From assembly GCA_013002065.1 (NCBI GenBank), contig JABDKT010000204.1:1-43666 (forward strand): a stretch of DNA of 43,666 nucleotides. The letters are read 5' to 3'. Shown piece by piece: positions 7,245 to 15,447 of the stretch (within the stretch, counting starts at the first letter, position 1; each line of letters begins with the position of its first letter). The position numbers were made by a program, and so were the translations under genes. Origin of the DNA: Flavobacteriaceae bacterium (GTDB lineage: Bacteria > Bacteroidota > Bacteroidia > Flavobacteriales > Flavobacteriaceae). The notes below the pieces were generated by a model, which saw only the letters and a program-made list of their open reading frames with translations, had not been told where the DNA came from and did not search any database.

Positions 7245-9758
7245 ATGTTAGAACAGAACATTATTTTTGTACCCATAGCACTAGCTGTGCTAGGTTTACT
7301 TTTCATGCTAGTTAAAATGAGCTGGGTTAAAAAACAACCTGCCGGAAATGAGCGCATGCAGAGTATATCCAAAAGTATTAAAGAAGGGGCGCTAGCCTTT
7401 TTAAATGCGGAATACAGACTCTTAGTAATTTTCGCCATCATTGCAGCCGCTTTACTCTTTGTAATTTCCACCTTGGTTGAAACAACCAGTTGGATGATTG
7501 TACCGGCATTTATCTTTGGTGCCATCTTTTCTGCCCTTGCAGGGAATATTGGTATGCGAGTGGCTACAGAAGCCAATGCGCGTACTGCCGAAGCTGCAAA
7601 AACAAGTTTACCACAAGCCTTAAAAGTATCATTCGGTGGAGGTACCGTAATGGGATTGGGTGTTGCTGGTTTAGCCGTATTGGGACTTAGTTTGTTCTTT
7701 ATGTTCTTCGTGAGCCAATTTATGGGGAACGACGGAGGTTTTTACAATAATATGACTATCGTACTGGAAGCTCTTGCAGGTTTCTCTCTTGGAGCCGAAA
7801 GTATTGCATTATTCGCCAGAGTTGGTGGAGGTATTTACACCAAGGCAGCCGATGTTGGTGCCGATTTGGTTGGAAAAGTAGAAGCAGGAATTCCTGAAGA
7901 TGATCCTCGTAACCCTGCAACTATCGCCGATAATGTAGGTGATAATGTTGGAGATGTTGCCGGAATGGGAGCCGACCTATTTGGTTCTTATGTAGCCACA
8001 GTTTTAGCCTCAATGGTATTAGGTAACTACCTAATAAGAGACATGTCTGCAACAGGACAATTCACCGATGCATTCAATAATATGGGACCCATCTTACTTC
8101 CATTAGTAATTGCAGGTGTTGGAGTATTAGCTTCAATTATCGGAACTTTCTTAGTAAAAATTAACAACAACGAAGCTAAAGAGGCGCAAGTTCAAAAAGC
8201 CTTAGACATGGGGAACTGGACAGCTATCATCCTTACATTGATAGCGAGTTATTTCCTTATCGATTGGATGCTTCCCGAGACTATGACGATGAACTTCTTT
8301 GGAGAAGGTGCTAAAGAAATTTCTTCAATGAATGTTTTCTATTCGGCATGTATCGGACTTGCAGTGGGAGCATTAATTTCATTTGTAACAGCATATTTTA
8401 CCAGTTTAGGTAAAAAACCAGTTATGGACATCGTGACCAATTCTTCTACAGGAGCGGCAACAAATATTATTGCAGGTCTTGCTGTAGGGATGAGATCTAC
8501 TTTCTGGAGTGTTTTATTATTTGCTGCAGCGATCTATGGATCTTACGAGTTAGCAGGATTCTACGGAGTTGCCTTGGCAGCTTCAGCAATGATGGCTACC
8601 ACGGCTATGCAGTTGGCCATTGATGCTTTCGGACCTATCGCCGATAACGCAGGTGGTGTAGCCGAAATGAGTGAATTAGAGCCTCACGTTCGTGAGCGTA
8701 CCGATATATTAGATTCTGTTGGTAATACAACAGCAGCCGTTGGAAAAGGATTTGCGATTGCATCTGCAGCCTTGACCGCTTTAGCATTGTTCGCAGCCTA
8801 TGTAACCTTTACTGGTATTGACGGAATTAACATCTTTAAAGCCGATGTGCTTGCTGCCTTATTCGTTGGTGGTATGATACCAGTAGTATTCTCTGCCCTT
8901 GCAATGAAGAGTGTAGGTAAAGCCGCTATGGAAATGGTTCAGGAGGTAAGAAGACAGTTTAAAGAGATTCCGGGAATTATGGAAGGAACCGGTACTCCGG
9001 ATTACGCCAAATGTGTGGATATATCAACAAAAGCTGCACTTAAAGAAATGATCTTACCCGGATTAATTACCATTATAACACCTGTACTTCTGGGCTTGAT
9101 CTTTGGAGCTGAGCCTCTAGGAGGTTATATGGCCGGGGTTTGTGTAAGTGGTGTAATGTGGGCAATCTTCCAAAACAATGCCGGTGGTGCATGGGATAAC
9201 GCGAAGAAGTCTTTTGAAGCTGGCGTAGAGATCAACGGTGAAATGACTTATAAAGGAAGTGATGCTCATAAAGCAGCCGTAACAGGAGATACTGTTGGAG
9301 ATCCGTTTAAAGATACTTCAGGGCCATCTATGAACATTCTTATCAAGTTAACTTGCTTGGTAGGATTGGTAATTGCTCCAATCCTCGGTGGACATGGTTC
9401 GGACGAAGGTGTTGGAATGAATGAAGAAGTAAACGTCTGGGTGGATGAGAACGGTAAAGAGCACGTGATAAAAGGAGATAAAGAATTACACTTCTCCGAT
9501 GAAGGAAATATGGAAACCGCCGAGATGACTAAAGAAGTCAAAGTGGAGATGTCTGAAGCAGATGGTCAAACCGTAGCTAATGTCACCATTACTACAACAA
9601 AAGATGGTGAGGAAACGGTAGAGACCAAAACTTTCACTGGTACTGAAGAAGAAGTTAGAGCTCAGATTGATGCCTTAAAAGATGCTGATGTCGAAGAAGA
9701 AGGTGCAGAGGTAATCAAGAAAGTAATAAAAGAAGTGGAAGAAGAAACTACTAACTAG
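7245..9758 (+). CDS. hppA: Membrane-bound ion-translocating pyrophosphatase, K+-dependent type, with acidic C-terminal tail
   Basis: 837 residues. The TTG at 7218 used in the track is less likely than the ATG at 7245 ([17 protein letters not shown]). This integral membrane enzyme couples hydrolysis of pyrophosphate to pumping of H+ and/or Na+. The signature [20 protein letters not shown] is followed by the pyrophosphate/Mg-binding block [19 protein letters not shown], and there are many hydrophobic helices. In [10 protein letters not shown] the position that is Lys in K+-independent enzymes is Ala, predicting K+ dependence; whether Na+ or H+ is pumped cannot be settled by eye. About 121 highly acidic residues follow the last helix, an unusual addition. 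It is monocistronic, with a strong terminator behind it. Confidence 0.95.
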   Translation: MLEQNIIFVPIALAVLGLLFMLVKMSWVKKQPAGNERMQSISKSIKEGALAFLNAEYRLLVIFAIIAAALLFVISTLVETTSWMIVPAFIFGAIFSALAGNIGMRVATEANARTAEAAKTSLPQALKVSFGGGTVMGLGVAGLAVLGLSLFFMFFVSQFMGNDGGFYNNMTIVLEALAGFSLGAESIALFARVGGGIYTKAADVGADLVGKVEAGIPEDDPRNPATIADNVGDNVGDVAGMGADLFGSYVATVLASMVLGNYLIRDMSATGQFTDAFNNMGPILLPLVIAGVGVLASIIGTFLVKINNNEAKEAQVQKALDMGNWTAIILTLIASYFLIDWMLPETMTMNFFGEGAKEISSMNVFYSACIGLAVGALISFVTAYFTSLGKKPVMDIVTNSSTGAATNIIAGLAVGMRSTFWSVLLFAAAIYGSYELAGFYGVALAASAMMATTAMQLAIDAFGPIADNAGGVAEMSELEPHVRERTDILDSVGNTTAAVGKGFAIASAALTALALFAAYVTFTGIDGINIFKADVLAALFVGGMIPVVFSALAMKSVGKAAMEMVQEVRRQFKEIPGIMEGTGTPDYAKCVDISTKAALKEMILPGLITIITPVLLGLIFGAEPLGGYMAGVCVSGVMWAIFQNNAGGAWDNAKKSFEAGVEINGEMTYKGSDAHKAAVTGDTVGDPFKDTSGPSMNILIKLTCLVGLVIAPILGGHGSDEGVGMNEEVNVWVDENGKEHVIKGDKELHFSDEGNMETAEMTKEVKVEMSEADGQTVANVTITTTKDGEETVETKTFTGTEEEVRAQIDALKDADVEEEGAEVIKKVIKEVEEETTN

Positions 9759-9776
9759 TCAATCTTCTAAAAATAT

Positions 9777-9803
9777 AAAAGCCCGGACATTGTCCGGGCT
9801 TTT
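9777..9803. terminator. Bidirectional intrinsic terminator between hppA and the deoxynucleoside kinase gene
   Basis: AAAAGCCCGGAC / GTCCGGGCTTTT forms a 12-bp stem with an ATT loop, followed by TTTTTTT on the plus strand and a T-rich tract (CTTTTATATTTTTAG) on the minus strand. It lies between two convergent genes and should serve both. Confidence 0.93.
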
Positions 9804-9819
9804 TTTATATGTAAGATTG

Positions 9820-10443
9820 TTAACTTAGCTCGAATAATCCGTGTAATTCGGCGTCTATTTTATTGATGACTTCCCCTAGATCCTCTGGGTTATCCACAAA
9901 GTTGAGGTTATCGACGTCAATTACCAGTAGGTTGCCTTTTTCATAATCATGAATCCATGCCTCATACCGCTCGTTCAGACGACTTAAGTAATCAATACTA
10001 ATTGAATTTTCATAATCCCGCCCACGCTTGTGAATTTGATTCACCAAATTAGGAATGGAACTGCGCAAGTAAATGAGTAAATCTGGACCTTTGGTCACAC
10101 TTTCCATAAGATCAAATAATGCACGATAATTCTCATAATCGCGATTTGTCATCAAACCCATGGCATGTAAATTGGGTGCAAAAATATAAGCGTCTTCATA
10201 AATCGTACGATCTTGAATCACTTTCTTTCCGCTTTCACGAATGTCCAGTATTTGACGAAAACGACTGTTTAAAAAGTAAATTTGAAGGTTGAAAGACCAG
10301 CGTTCCATCTGATTGTAAAAATCGTCCAGATATGGATTGTCTTCTACATCCTCATAATGAGCTTTCCATTTGTAATGCTTGGCTAATAAACGCGTGAGCG
10401 TGGTCTTACCGGAACCAATATTTCCTGCAATGGCAACATGCAT
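9820..10443 (-). CDS. Deoxynucleoside kinase (dNK / deoxyadenosine-deoxyguanosine kinase family)
   Basis: 207 residues, normal for bacterial dNK. It phosphorylates deoxynucleosides to their monophosphates in nucleotide salvage, in the cytoplasm. A P-loop is present at residues 7-15 (GNIGSGKTT), then a substrate-binding region rich in aromatics (EDVEDNPYLDDFYNQMERWSFNLQ), the DRTIYED motif with the conserved Arg-Glu catalytic/substrate pair, and a LID-like RGRDYENSI segment. Substrate (dA/dG versus dC) cannot be told from sequence alone. The start lies 5 bases after the stop of the upstream hypothetical gene, so it is the last gene of a minus-strand operon that probably begins with the histidine kinase. 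Confidence 0.93.
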   Translation of the reverse strand: MHVAIAGNIGSGKTTLTRLLAKHYKWKAHYEDVEDNPYLDDFYNQMERWSFNLQIYFLNSRFRQILDIRESGKKVIQDRTIYEDAYIFAPNLHAMGLMTNRDYENYRALFDLMESVTKGPDLLIYLRSSIPNLVNQIHKRGRDYENSISIDYLSRLNERYEAWIHDYEKGNLLVIDVDNLNFVDNPEDLGEVINKIDAELHGLFELS

Positions 10444-10448
10444 AAATC

Positions 10449-11225
10449 TTACTGCTTAGGTTGGGTTAGTGAATAAGTGAAAACCATATTTCCGTTATAA
10501 ATATACAGGAATTCTTGCGTTAGCTGCAAGTCTTTAATGGGTTTTTCGTTGAATGCAACATCAATTGGTACTATGGATTCTTCGGAAATGGAAAAGAGTT
10601 CATTTTCTTTGGCTAACATGACCATTTTGCCACTCCGAACGACCCGTTCGAATTCAGATATTTCAGTTTCAAATAATAAGCCTCCATAAATATTTATCTG
10701 GCTCAAACTGTTCTCAGTCAACACAAAGCAATCGTTAAAATTACTCACCTGAGACCTTAAAATTCCATTGATAGGCTGAGAAACAATCGTTTCTCTTTTA
10801 TTTCTGTAATCATAAAGTTGAAGCTGCTGCGTGTCAATATTGAATAACCACAACCGATTGTTTCCGGCATTTGTAGCGCCACCACAATTTATGAATGAAT
10901 CTAGTTCGTTGAAATTAATTCGCTCCTTTTCATTAAGGCGATTGTCTAAAAAAACCACCGTATTTACTTCAGCATAAAAAACCACCACATTCAACGGATT
11001 GATAATATCAACCGACGAAATGGGCCCCAATTGGTAATCCTTGAACACGAACTTTCCTAAATCTCCATCCTTGTGAAGCACACCTTCATTTATATAATAC
11101 AAATGTTGGTATCCATCATATCCAATAAAACGATCTGCTTGTAAAAAGAGGGAGTCTTTGAGGGTTAATTGTTGTCCAGTCAAAGTAAAAGAAGCCAAAA
11201 AAAGAAGAAAGAAACAACGTTTCAT
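10449..11225 (-). CDS. Exported hypothetical protein, beta-propeller-like
   Basis: 258 residues with an N-terminal signal peptide (RCFFLLFLASFTLTGQQ). The remainder is a series of short beta-strands with repeated F/L-D-x-x-x or L-Y-D turns (YQHLYYINEGVLHKDG, NRLWLFNIDTQQLQLYDYRN, KMVMLAKENELFSISEES), suggesting a small periplasmic beta-propeller. I recognise no catalytic residues and no named family beyond a flavobacterial conserved hypothetical. It sits 31 bases after the response regulator and 5 bases before the deoxynucleoside kinase, which suggests co-transcription. Role unknown. Confidence 0.8.
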   Translation of the reverse strand: MKRCFFLLFLASFTLTGQQLTLKDSLFLQADRFIGYDGYQHLYYINEGVLHKDGDLGKFVFKDYQLGPISSVDIINPLNVVVFYAEVNTVVFLDNRLNEKERINFNELDSFINCGGATNAGNNRLWLFNIDTQQLQLYDYRNKRETIVSQPINGILRSQVSNFNDCFVLTENSLSQINIYGGLLFETEISEFERVVRSGKMVMLAKENELFSISEESIVPIDVAFNEKPIKDLQLTQEFLYIYNGNMVFTYSLTQPKQ

Positions 11226-11256
11226 ATATTCACAAGATACAAAAACCGGGCCTAAT

Positions 11257-11937
11257 TCAATATACTAATTTGTAACCGTAACCCCGCACGTTGATTATCT
11301 GAATATTAGAATCCTTTTTAAGTTTTTTCCGAAGTTTACTTATAAAAACATCCATGCTTCTAGCGCTAAAAAAATCATCGTCGTTCCATAATTTTTTTAG
11401 GATAATAGAACGATCCAAAACCTTATTTCTATTGTTAGCGAGATGAAAAAGCAAGTGAGCTTCCCTATGAGTTAGTGAAACTGCCTCTTCATTCTTGTAT
11501 TGCAGTAATTGTTTTTTAAACTGAAATAAATAATCTCCGATGTTTAATTCGGTGGCAGGAACAGTAAGCCGGTAATTCAGTAAATTATTAATCCGAACTA
11601 TAAGCTCTTCAATACTAAAGGGTTTTTTTAAATAATCGTTTCCGCCCAAATTGAATCCTTCCACCACATCTTGAGGCTGCGATTTGGCGGTTAGGAAAAG
11701 AATAGGAATCTCTTCGTCCTGCATTCGAATTTCTTTCGCAAGTGTAAATCCATCCTTCTTTGGCATCATCACATCCAATACAAGTAATTCCGGTTTGTGC
11801 TCGGTGTAGGTTTGAAAAGCTTCCAGGCCGTTTTGACAATAGAACACTTCGAATCCCTTTAACTCCAAAGTTTCTTTTACGATGAGCCCTAATGCTGGTT
11901 CATCCTCGGCTAGTAATATTTTGGCGTTAGGATTCAT
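11257..11937 (-). CDS. OmpR/PhoB-family response regulator (RprY-like)
   Basis: 226 residues. The receiver domain (about 5-118) has acidic residues E11/D12, phosphoacceptor Asp-55 in LLVLDVMMPKKDG, a LFLTAKSQ segment and the invariant Lys in YLKKPF. A winged-helix domain (about 128-226) ends with the typical VRGYGYKLVY. Family members bind tandem direct repeats as head-to-tail dimers. Its start overlaps the upstream kinase gene by 11 bases, making a cognate pair resembling Bacteroides RprX/RprY. The likely targets are its own promoter and the divergent GLPGLI genes, because three 10-bp direct repeats lie between them. Confidence 0.95.
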   Translation of the reverse strand: MNPNAKILLAEDEPALGLIVKETLELKGFEVFYCQNGLEAFQTYTEHKPELLVLDVMMPKKDGFTLAKEIRMQDEEIPILFLTAKSQPQDVVEGFNLGGNDYLKKPFSIEELIVRINNLLNYRLTVPATELNIGDYLFQFKKQLLQYKNEEAVSLTHREAHLLFHLANNRNKVLDRSIILKKLWNDDDFFSARSMDVFISKLRKKLKKDSNIQIINVRGYGYKLVY

Positions 11938-13408
11938 AGGGTAAACTTATAATAAAACGGGTGTTCGGACGAATATTAACTTCAATATTTCCGCCGTGCT
12001 TCTCGATAATTTTTTTGGTATAATAAAGGCCAATTCCAAAGCCTTTTACATCGTGTGTGTTTCCTTTAGGGACTCGATAGAATTTTTCAAAGATTTGTTT
12101 CTGCTGTTGGTCGGTTAAAGAATTGCCCGAGTCACTTATTTCAATAATAATATTACCCTTTTGTTCCTTTAAATCAATGTTTATAGTGTCCCCACCGTAC
12201 TTTATGGCATTATCCACAATATTGTTGATCGCATTTTCAAAATGAAATCCGTCCACCGGATAATAAATCTCCTTCGATGTACCGTCGTATTTGATTGTTT
12301 TGTCAAGACCCGACAAATTTTCTTGTGTGGCAATTTTCCGAAGCATTTCAGAAAGATCTATGTTTTCATAATTGAGATGAAGCTCGTCGCTGTCCAGTGA
12401 GGCAGTTTCAAGTAGTTTTTCTACCATCATATTTAATTTCTCTACCTGCTCTTTTGAAATCTTCGCATATCTCAGATTTTTCTCTTGATCCTTTGCCGCA
12501 TCGAAATTAGTTATGGCTTCCATGGCGATTCCAATAGTGGCAATGGGTGTTTTGAACTCATGTGTAATGTTACTGATAAGATCATTTTTTACTTCAGCCA
12601 GCTGTTTTTGATGTTTGATGATTCTGAGTAAATACAATAGACATGCAATAACGCCAGCCACCAATAAGAAGGACAACAAAATTCCTATCATGTTCTTTTT
12701 TAGTAGAACTAAGGTGATATTACTGAAATGAGCTCTTAAATAATTTTTATGGAAAAAATAGGGCGATTCGGAAGTAGTCTCTAAGGTGGCCTGACTAATA
12801 ATTTTTGGTCGCAAAGAATCGTTTTGCTGAAAAAGTCCCGAATGACTTAATCCGTATTCCAATTTGATGTTTTTTCGTTTTAATTCTTCGGAAAACAAAC
12901 TATCCACCTTCCGAAGAGAAAGTCGGTCTTCAGAAAATGAAACAATAATTTTAGATGATAATTCACTTATCGGATTTTGAGCACTGTCGATAATCCGCAT
13001 AAGGTTATCGCCCATGGAAAATGTTCTTAAACTGTCAATAAAGGTGAGATTCAACTCCACACTGTCTTTAAAGTTAGATTTCATAATGGTAATGCCGTTC
13101 CTCATAGAATCTGAATGAAAAATAGGGTCATTTGGATGCAGTATAGAATCCCATTTTTTCTTAGCACTAAACTTGCGGTTACCGTAACTTATCTTTACGC
13201 TGTCATTGGCAAAGGTGTATTCATTATCGACAGCGAGATTAGTGTAATATTGATCGACCGCATTATCCAAACTAGTTTGAACATCGTTCATTAACTGCTG
13301 TTTACTCACCAAGTAATTTTTGTAATTCCAATACACCTGAATGCAAAGTGTTGCCAGAATTACTATCGCTATGAAATAGATAATACTCTTGTATTTCAAT
13401 CCGTTCAT
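11927..13408 (-). CDS. Transmembrane sensor histidine kinase (RprX-like)
   Basis: 493 residues. Two membrane segments (about 8-27 and 236-261) bracket a roughly 210-residue periplasmic sensor domain with no recognisable fold motif. A HisKA domain follows with the phosphoacceptor His-283 in ISNITHEFKTPIA, then HATPase_c with the N-box (FENAINNIVDNAIKYG), G1 (EISDSGNSL), F-box (IFEKFYRVPKG) and G2 (GFGIGLYYTKKI). It is the first gene of the minus-strand operon and overlaps its response regulator gene by 11 bases. The divergent neighbour encodes envelope proteins, so an envelope signal is plausible but unproven. Confidence 0.95.
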   Translation of the reverse strand: MNGLKYKSIIYFIAIVILATLCIQVYWNYKNYLVSKQQLMNDVQTSLDNAVDQYYTNLAVDNEYTFANDSVKISYGNRKFSAKKKWDSILHPNDPIFHSDSMRNGITIMKSNFKDSVELNLTFIDSLRTFSMGDNLMRIIDSAQNPISELSSKIIVSFSEDRLSLRKVDSLFSEELKRKNIKLEYGLSHSGLFQQNDSLRPKIISQATLETTSESPYFFHKNYLRAHFSNITLVLLKKNMIGILLSFLLVAGVIACLLYLLRIIKHQKQLAEVKNDLISNITHEFKTPIATIGIAMEAITNFDAAKDQEKNLRYAKISKEQVEKLNMMVEKLLETASLDSDELHLNYENIDLSEMLRKIATQENLSGLDKTIKYDGTSKEIYYPVDGFHFENAINNIVDNAIKYGGDTINIDLKEQKGNIIIEISDSGNSLTDQQQKQIFEKFYRVPKGNTHDVKGFGIGLYYTKKIIEKHGGNIEVNIRPNTRFIISLPYES

Positions 13409-13448
13409 GGGTTAAAAGTAGTAAGTTAGAGCTAAGTTCCCCAAATGC

Positions 13449-13478
13449 GTTAACACTAGTTAACACTGCTTAACTTTA
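13449..13478. promoter_or_regulatory. Three tandem 10-bp repeats (GTTAACACTA / GTTAACACTG / CTTAACTTTA), candidate response-regulator operator
   Basis: Three head-to-tail copies with core TTAAC at exactly 10-bp spacing lie in the 121-bp divergent region between the kinase and the first GLPGLI gene. OmpR-family regulators bind direct repeats spaced 10-11 bp. The block ends 18 bp before a near-consensus -7 (CATCTTTG, 13497-13504), placing it at the -33 region of the GLPGLI promoter as expected for an activator. Confidence 0.55.
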
Positions 13479-13529
13479 GAAAAGGGAAACTCGTTGCATC
13501 TTTGTAAGAGTAAAATAAAACACATAATC

Positions 13530-14375
13530 ATGAAATCACTTATACAACTTAGTTTGGTCTTGACATTTATCTGTCTTTCCCAAATTCACGCACAAAGCAT
13601 TCAAGGGGAAGCTACTTATAAGAGTCATCGGCAAATGAAAATCGAACTGGACAGTTCTCAGGTGAACGATGCCATGCGTCAACAAATCATGGCGCAATTA
13701 AAGAAACAATTCGAAAGGGAATACACCCTAGAATTTACCAATTACGAAAGTATTTACAAGCAGGTGGAAACATTGGAAAGTACACCTTTGGCCGGTGATG
13801 GTATGCAAATAGTGGTTGCCGGAAGTGGTGATAGCGATATACTCTACACGAATACTAAAGAGAATCGATTTACCAATCAGAATGAGATGTTCGGGAAGTC
13901 ATTTCTCATCAAAGATGAATTAAACCTGCCCGAATGGGAACTCACAAAAGAAACTAAAAACATAGGTGACTATACCTGTTTTAAAGCTACCTATACCTAC
14001 GAAAGAGATGTCATGCGAACAAGAGTGCGTCGCGATGGTGGCGATGTCGAAGAAACTCCTGCCGAAAAGGAATCGATTACGGTTTCGGCCTGGTACACGC
14101 CTCAAATTCCGGTGCAACATGGTCCGGCCGATTATCAAGGCTTGCCGGGAATGATTTTGGAGGTAAACGATGCCGAACTCACTTTGTTATGCAGCAAAAT
14201 AGTACTCAATCCTAAAAGTGGAATTCAAATCAAAGAACCTACCAAGGGGAAACTGGTAAATCAAGAAGAGAACGACAAGATTCTGGAAAAGAAAATGACC
14301 GAAATGAACGAACGATTTGAGGGCGATGGCAGACGTGAAGATGGAAATAGCATTGAAATTAGAATAGGAGGTTAG
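13530..14375 (+). CDS. GLPGLI family protein
   Basis: 281 residues. The ATG at 13530 is chosen over the TTG at 13494 because it begins a proper signal peptide (MKSLIQLSLVLTFICLSQIHAQ). The family signature appears as PADYQGLPGMILEV, preceded by the usual V-x-AWYTPQIPVQHGP stretch, with an early EATYKS strand and a YTLEFTNYESIYK strand typical of the family. Function is not established; members are exported proteins found next to outer-membrane barrel proteins in Bacteroidota. It is followed by a paralogue and a large barrel protein, and is divergent from the two-component system that probably controls it. Confidence 0.92.
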   Translation: MKSLIQLSLVLTFICLSQIHAQSIQGEATYKSHRQMKIELDSSQVNDAMRQQIMAQLKKQFEREYTLEFTNYESIYKQVETLESTPLAGDGMQIVVAGSGDSDILYTNTKENRFTNQNEMFGKSFLIKDELNLPEWELTKETKNIGDYTCFKATYTYERDVMRTRVRRDGGDVEETPAEKESITVSAWYTPQIPVQHGPADYQGLPGMILEVNDAELTLLCSKIVLNPKSGIQIKEPTKGKLVNQEENDKILEKKMTEMNERFEGDGRREDGNSIEIRIGG

Positions 14376-14471
14376 GAAGAAGTTATTTAAGGATTAAACC
14401 TTTTTAACAAATAATTGTCTAAGGATATTAGTATTATCATTTAATTTGAACAATCAACTAAATTCAAGGCA

Positions 14472-15362
14472 ATGAAAAAATTATTTCTTCTACTATTAGT
14501 TTTTTATTCTTTTACCGGGATTTCCCAAAGTATCAGCGGTATCGCGTATTATGAGTCCAAAACAACCATTGATATGGATAATTTTGGACGTAGGGATATG
14601 ACCGAGGCCATGAAGAAGCAGATTGCCGACAGGATGAAAAGCATGCTGGAAAAAACATATATACTCACCTTCAATAATAATGAATCGATTTATAAGGAAG
14701 AGGAAAAGTTGGAAGCCGGAGCAGGTGGAGGCGGATTTCGAATGATGATGAGCAGTTTTACTCCCGGGGAGCAGTACAAAAACATTGAGACCAATCAAAT
14801 TTTGGAGGAGCGTGAATTCTTCGGAAAGCAATTCTTGATCAATGATACTATTACCAATTTACAATGGGAAGTGGGGAAAGAGTCCAAACAAATTGGCCAA
14901 TATCTGGCTATAAAAGCCACAGCGATAAAACAGGTGGACCCAAATGATTTCAGTATGGCTCGAAGAAGACGACCGCCTAGTGAGTCGGAAGAGAAAAAAG
15001 AAGGTGAAGAAGTGAAGGATAGTATTCCGAAGGAAAGAGATCCCATGGACGAGATTGAGGTGCCCAAAGAAGTAACGGTAACAGCGTGGTTTACACCACA
15101 GATTCCGGTGAAGACAGGGCCCGGAGAATACGGCGGATTGCCCGGACTTATACTCGAATTGAATATAGATCGAACTACGCTCTTATGTTCGAAGATAGTT
15201 TTAAATCCGAAAGAAGCCGATAAAATTGCTCCTCCCGAAAAAGGGAAAGAAGTGAGCCGAGAGGAGTACAACAAAATAGTAAAAGAAAAAACCGAAGAGA
15301 TGCGTGAAAATTTCCGAAGAGGAGATGGTAGAAGAGGTGGCGGACGCAGATTCGGTGGATAA
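14472..15362 (+). CDS. GLPGLI family protein, second copy
   Basis: 296 residues with a signal peptide (KKLFLLLLVFYSFTGISQ). The exact GLPGLI signature occurs in GEYGGLPGLILELN, preceded by VTAWFTPQIPVKTGP. It aligns along its length with the previous gene (SGIAYYESK / GEATYKSHR; NNESIYK / NYESIYK; LLCSKIVLNPK identical in both), so they are tandem duplicates. It differs by an acidic/basic insertion before the signature (residues about 165-200) and a Gly/Arg-rich C-terminus (RRGDGRRGGGRRFGG). It starts 96 bases after the first copy; I see no strong promoter between them, so they probably share a transcript. Confidence 0.93.
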   Translation: MKKLFLLLLVFYSFTGISQSISGIAYYESKTTIDMDNFGRRDMTEAMKKQIADRMKSMLEKTYILTFNNNESIYKEEEKLEAGAGGGGFRMMMSSFTPGEQYKNIETNQILEEREFFGKQFLINDTITNLQWEVGKESKQIGQYLAIKATAIKQVDPNDFSMARRRRPPSESEEKKEGEEVKDSIPKERDPMDEIEVPKEVTVTAWFTPQIPVKTGPGEYGGLPGLILELNIDRTTLLCSKIVLNPKEADKIAPPEKGKEVSREEYNKIVKEKTEEMRENFRRGDGRRGGGRRFGG

Positions 15363-15385
15363 TCAAATAAATTTTAGTGCCTTCA

Positions 15386-15420
15386 AAGTTCCCTCTTATC
15401 TAAGAGAGGGCGGGGGAGAG
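15386..15420. repeat. REP-like palindromic element
   Basis: AAGTTCCCTCTTATCTAAGAGAGGGCGGGGGAGAG contains a 6-bp stem (CCCTCT/AGAGGG) followed by a purine-rich GGGCGGGGGAGAG tail. This resembles the short dispersed palindromes with a CCCTC...GAGGG stem and GGG-GAG tail found in many bacterial genomes. It lies in the 85-bp gap between the second GLPGLI gene and the barrel gene. Only one copy occurs in the window, so its repeat status is inferred. Confidence 0.45.
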
Positions 15421-15447
15421 ATGTTTCAGAAATAAATTACAACATTG

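Noticed and set aside
14795-15274. 159-codon antisense ORF opposite the second GLPGLI gene
   Set aside because: The sense strand encodes a signal peptide and an exact GLPGLI motif; the antisense product is Ser/Phe-rich with no motif.
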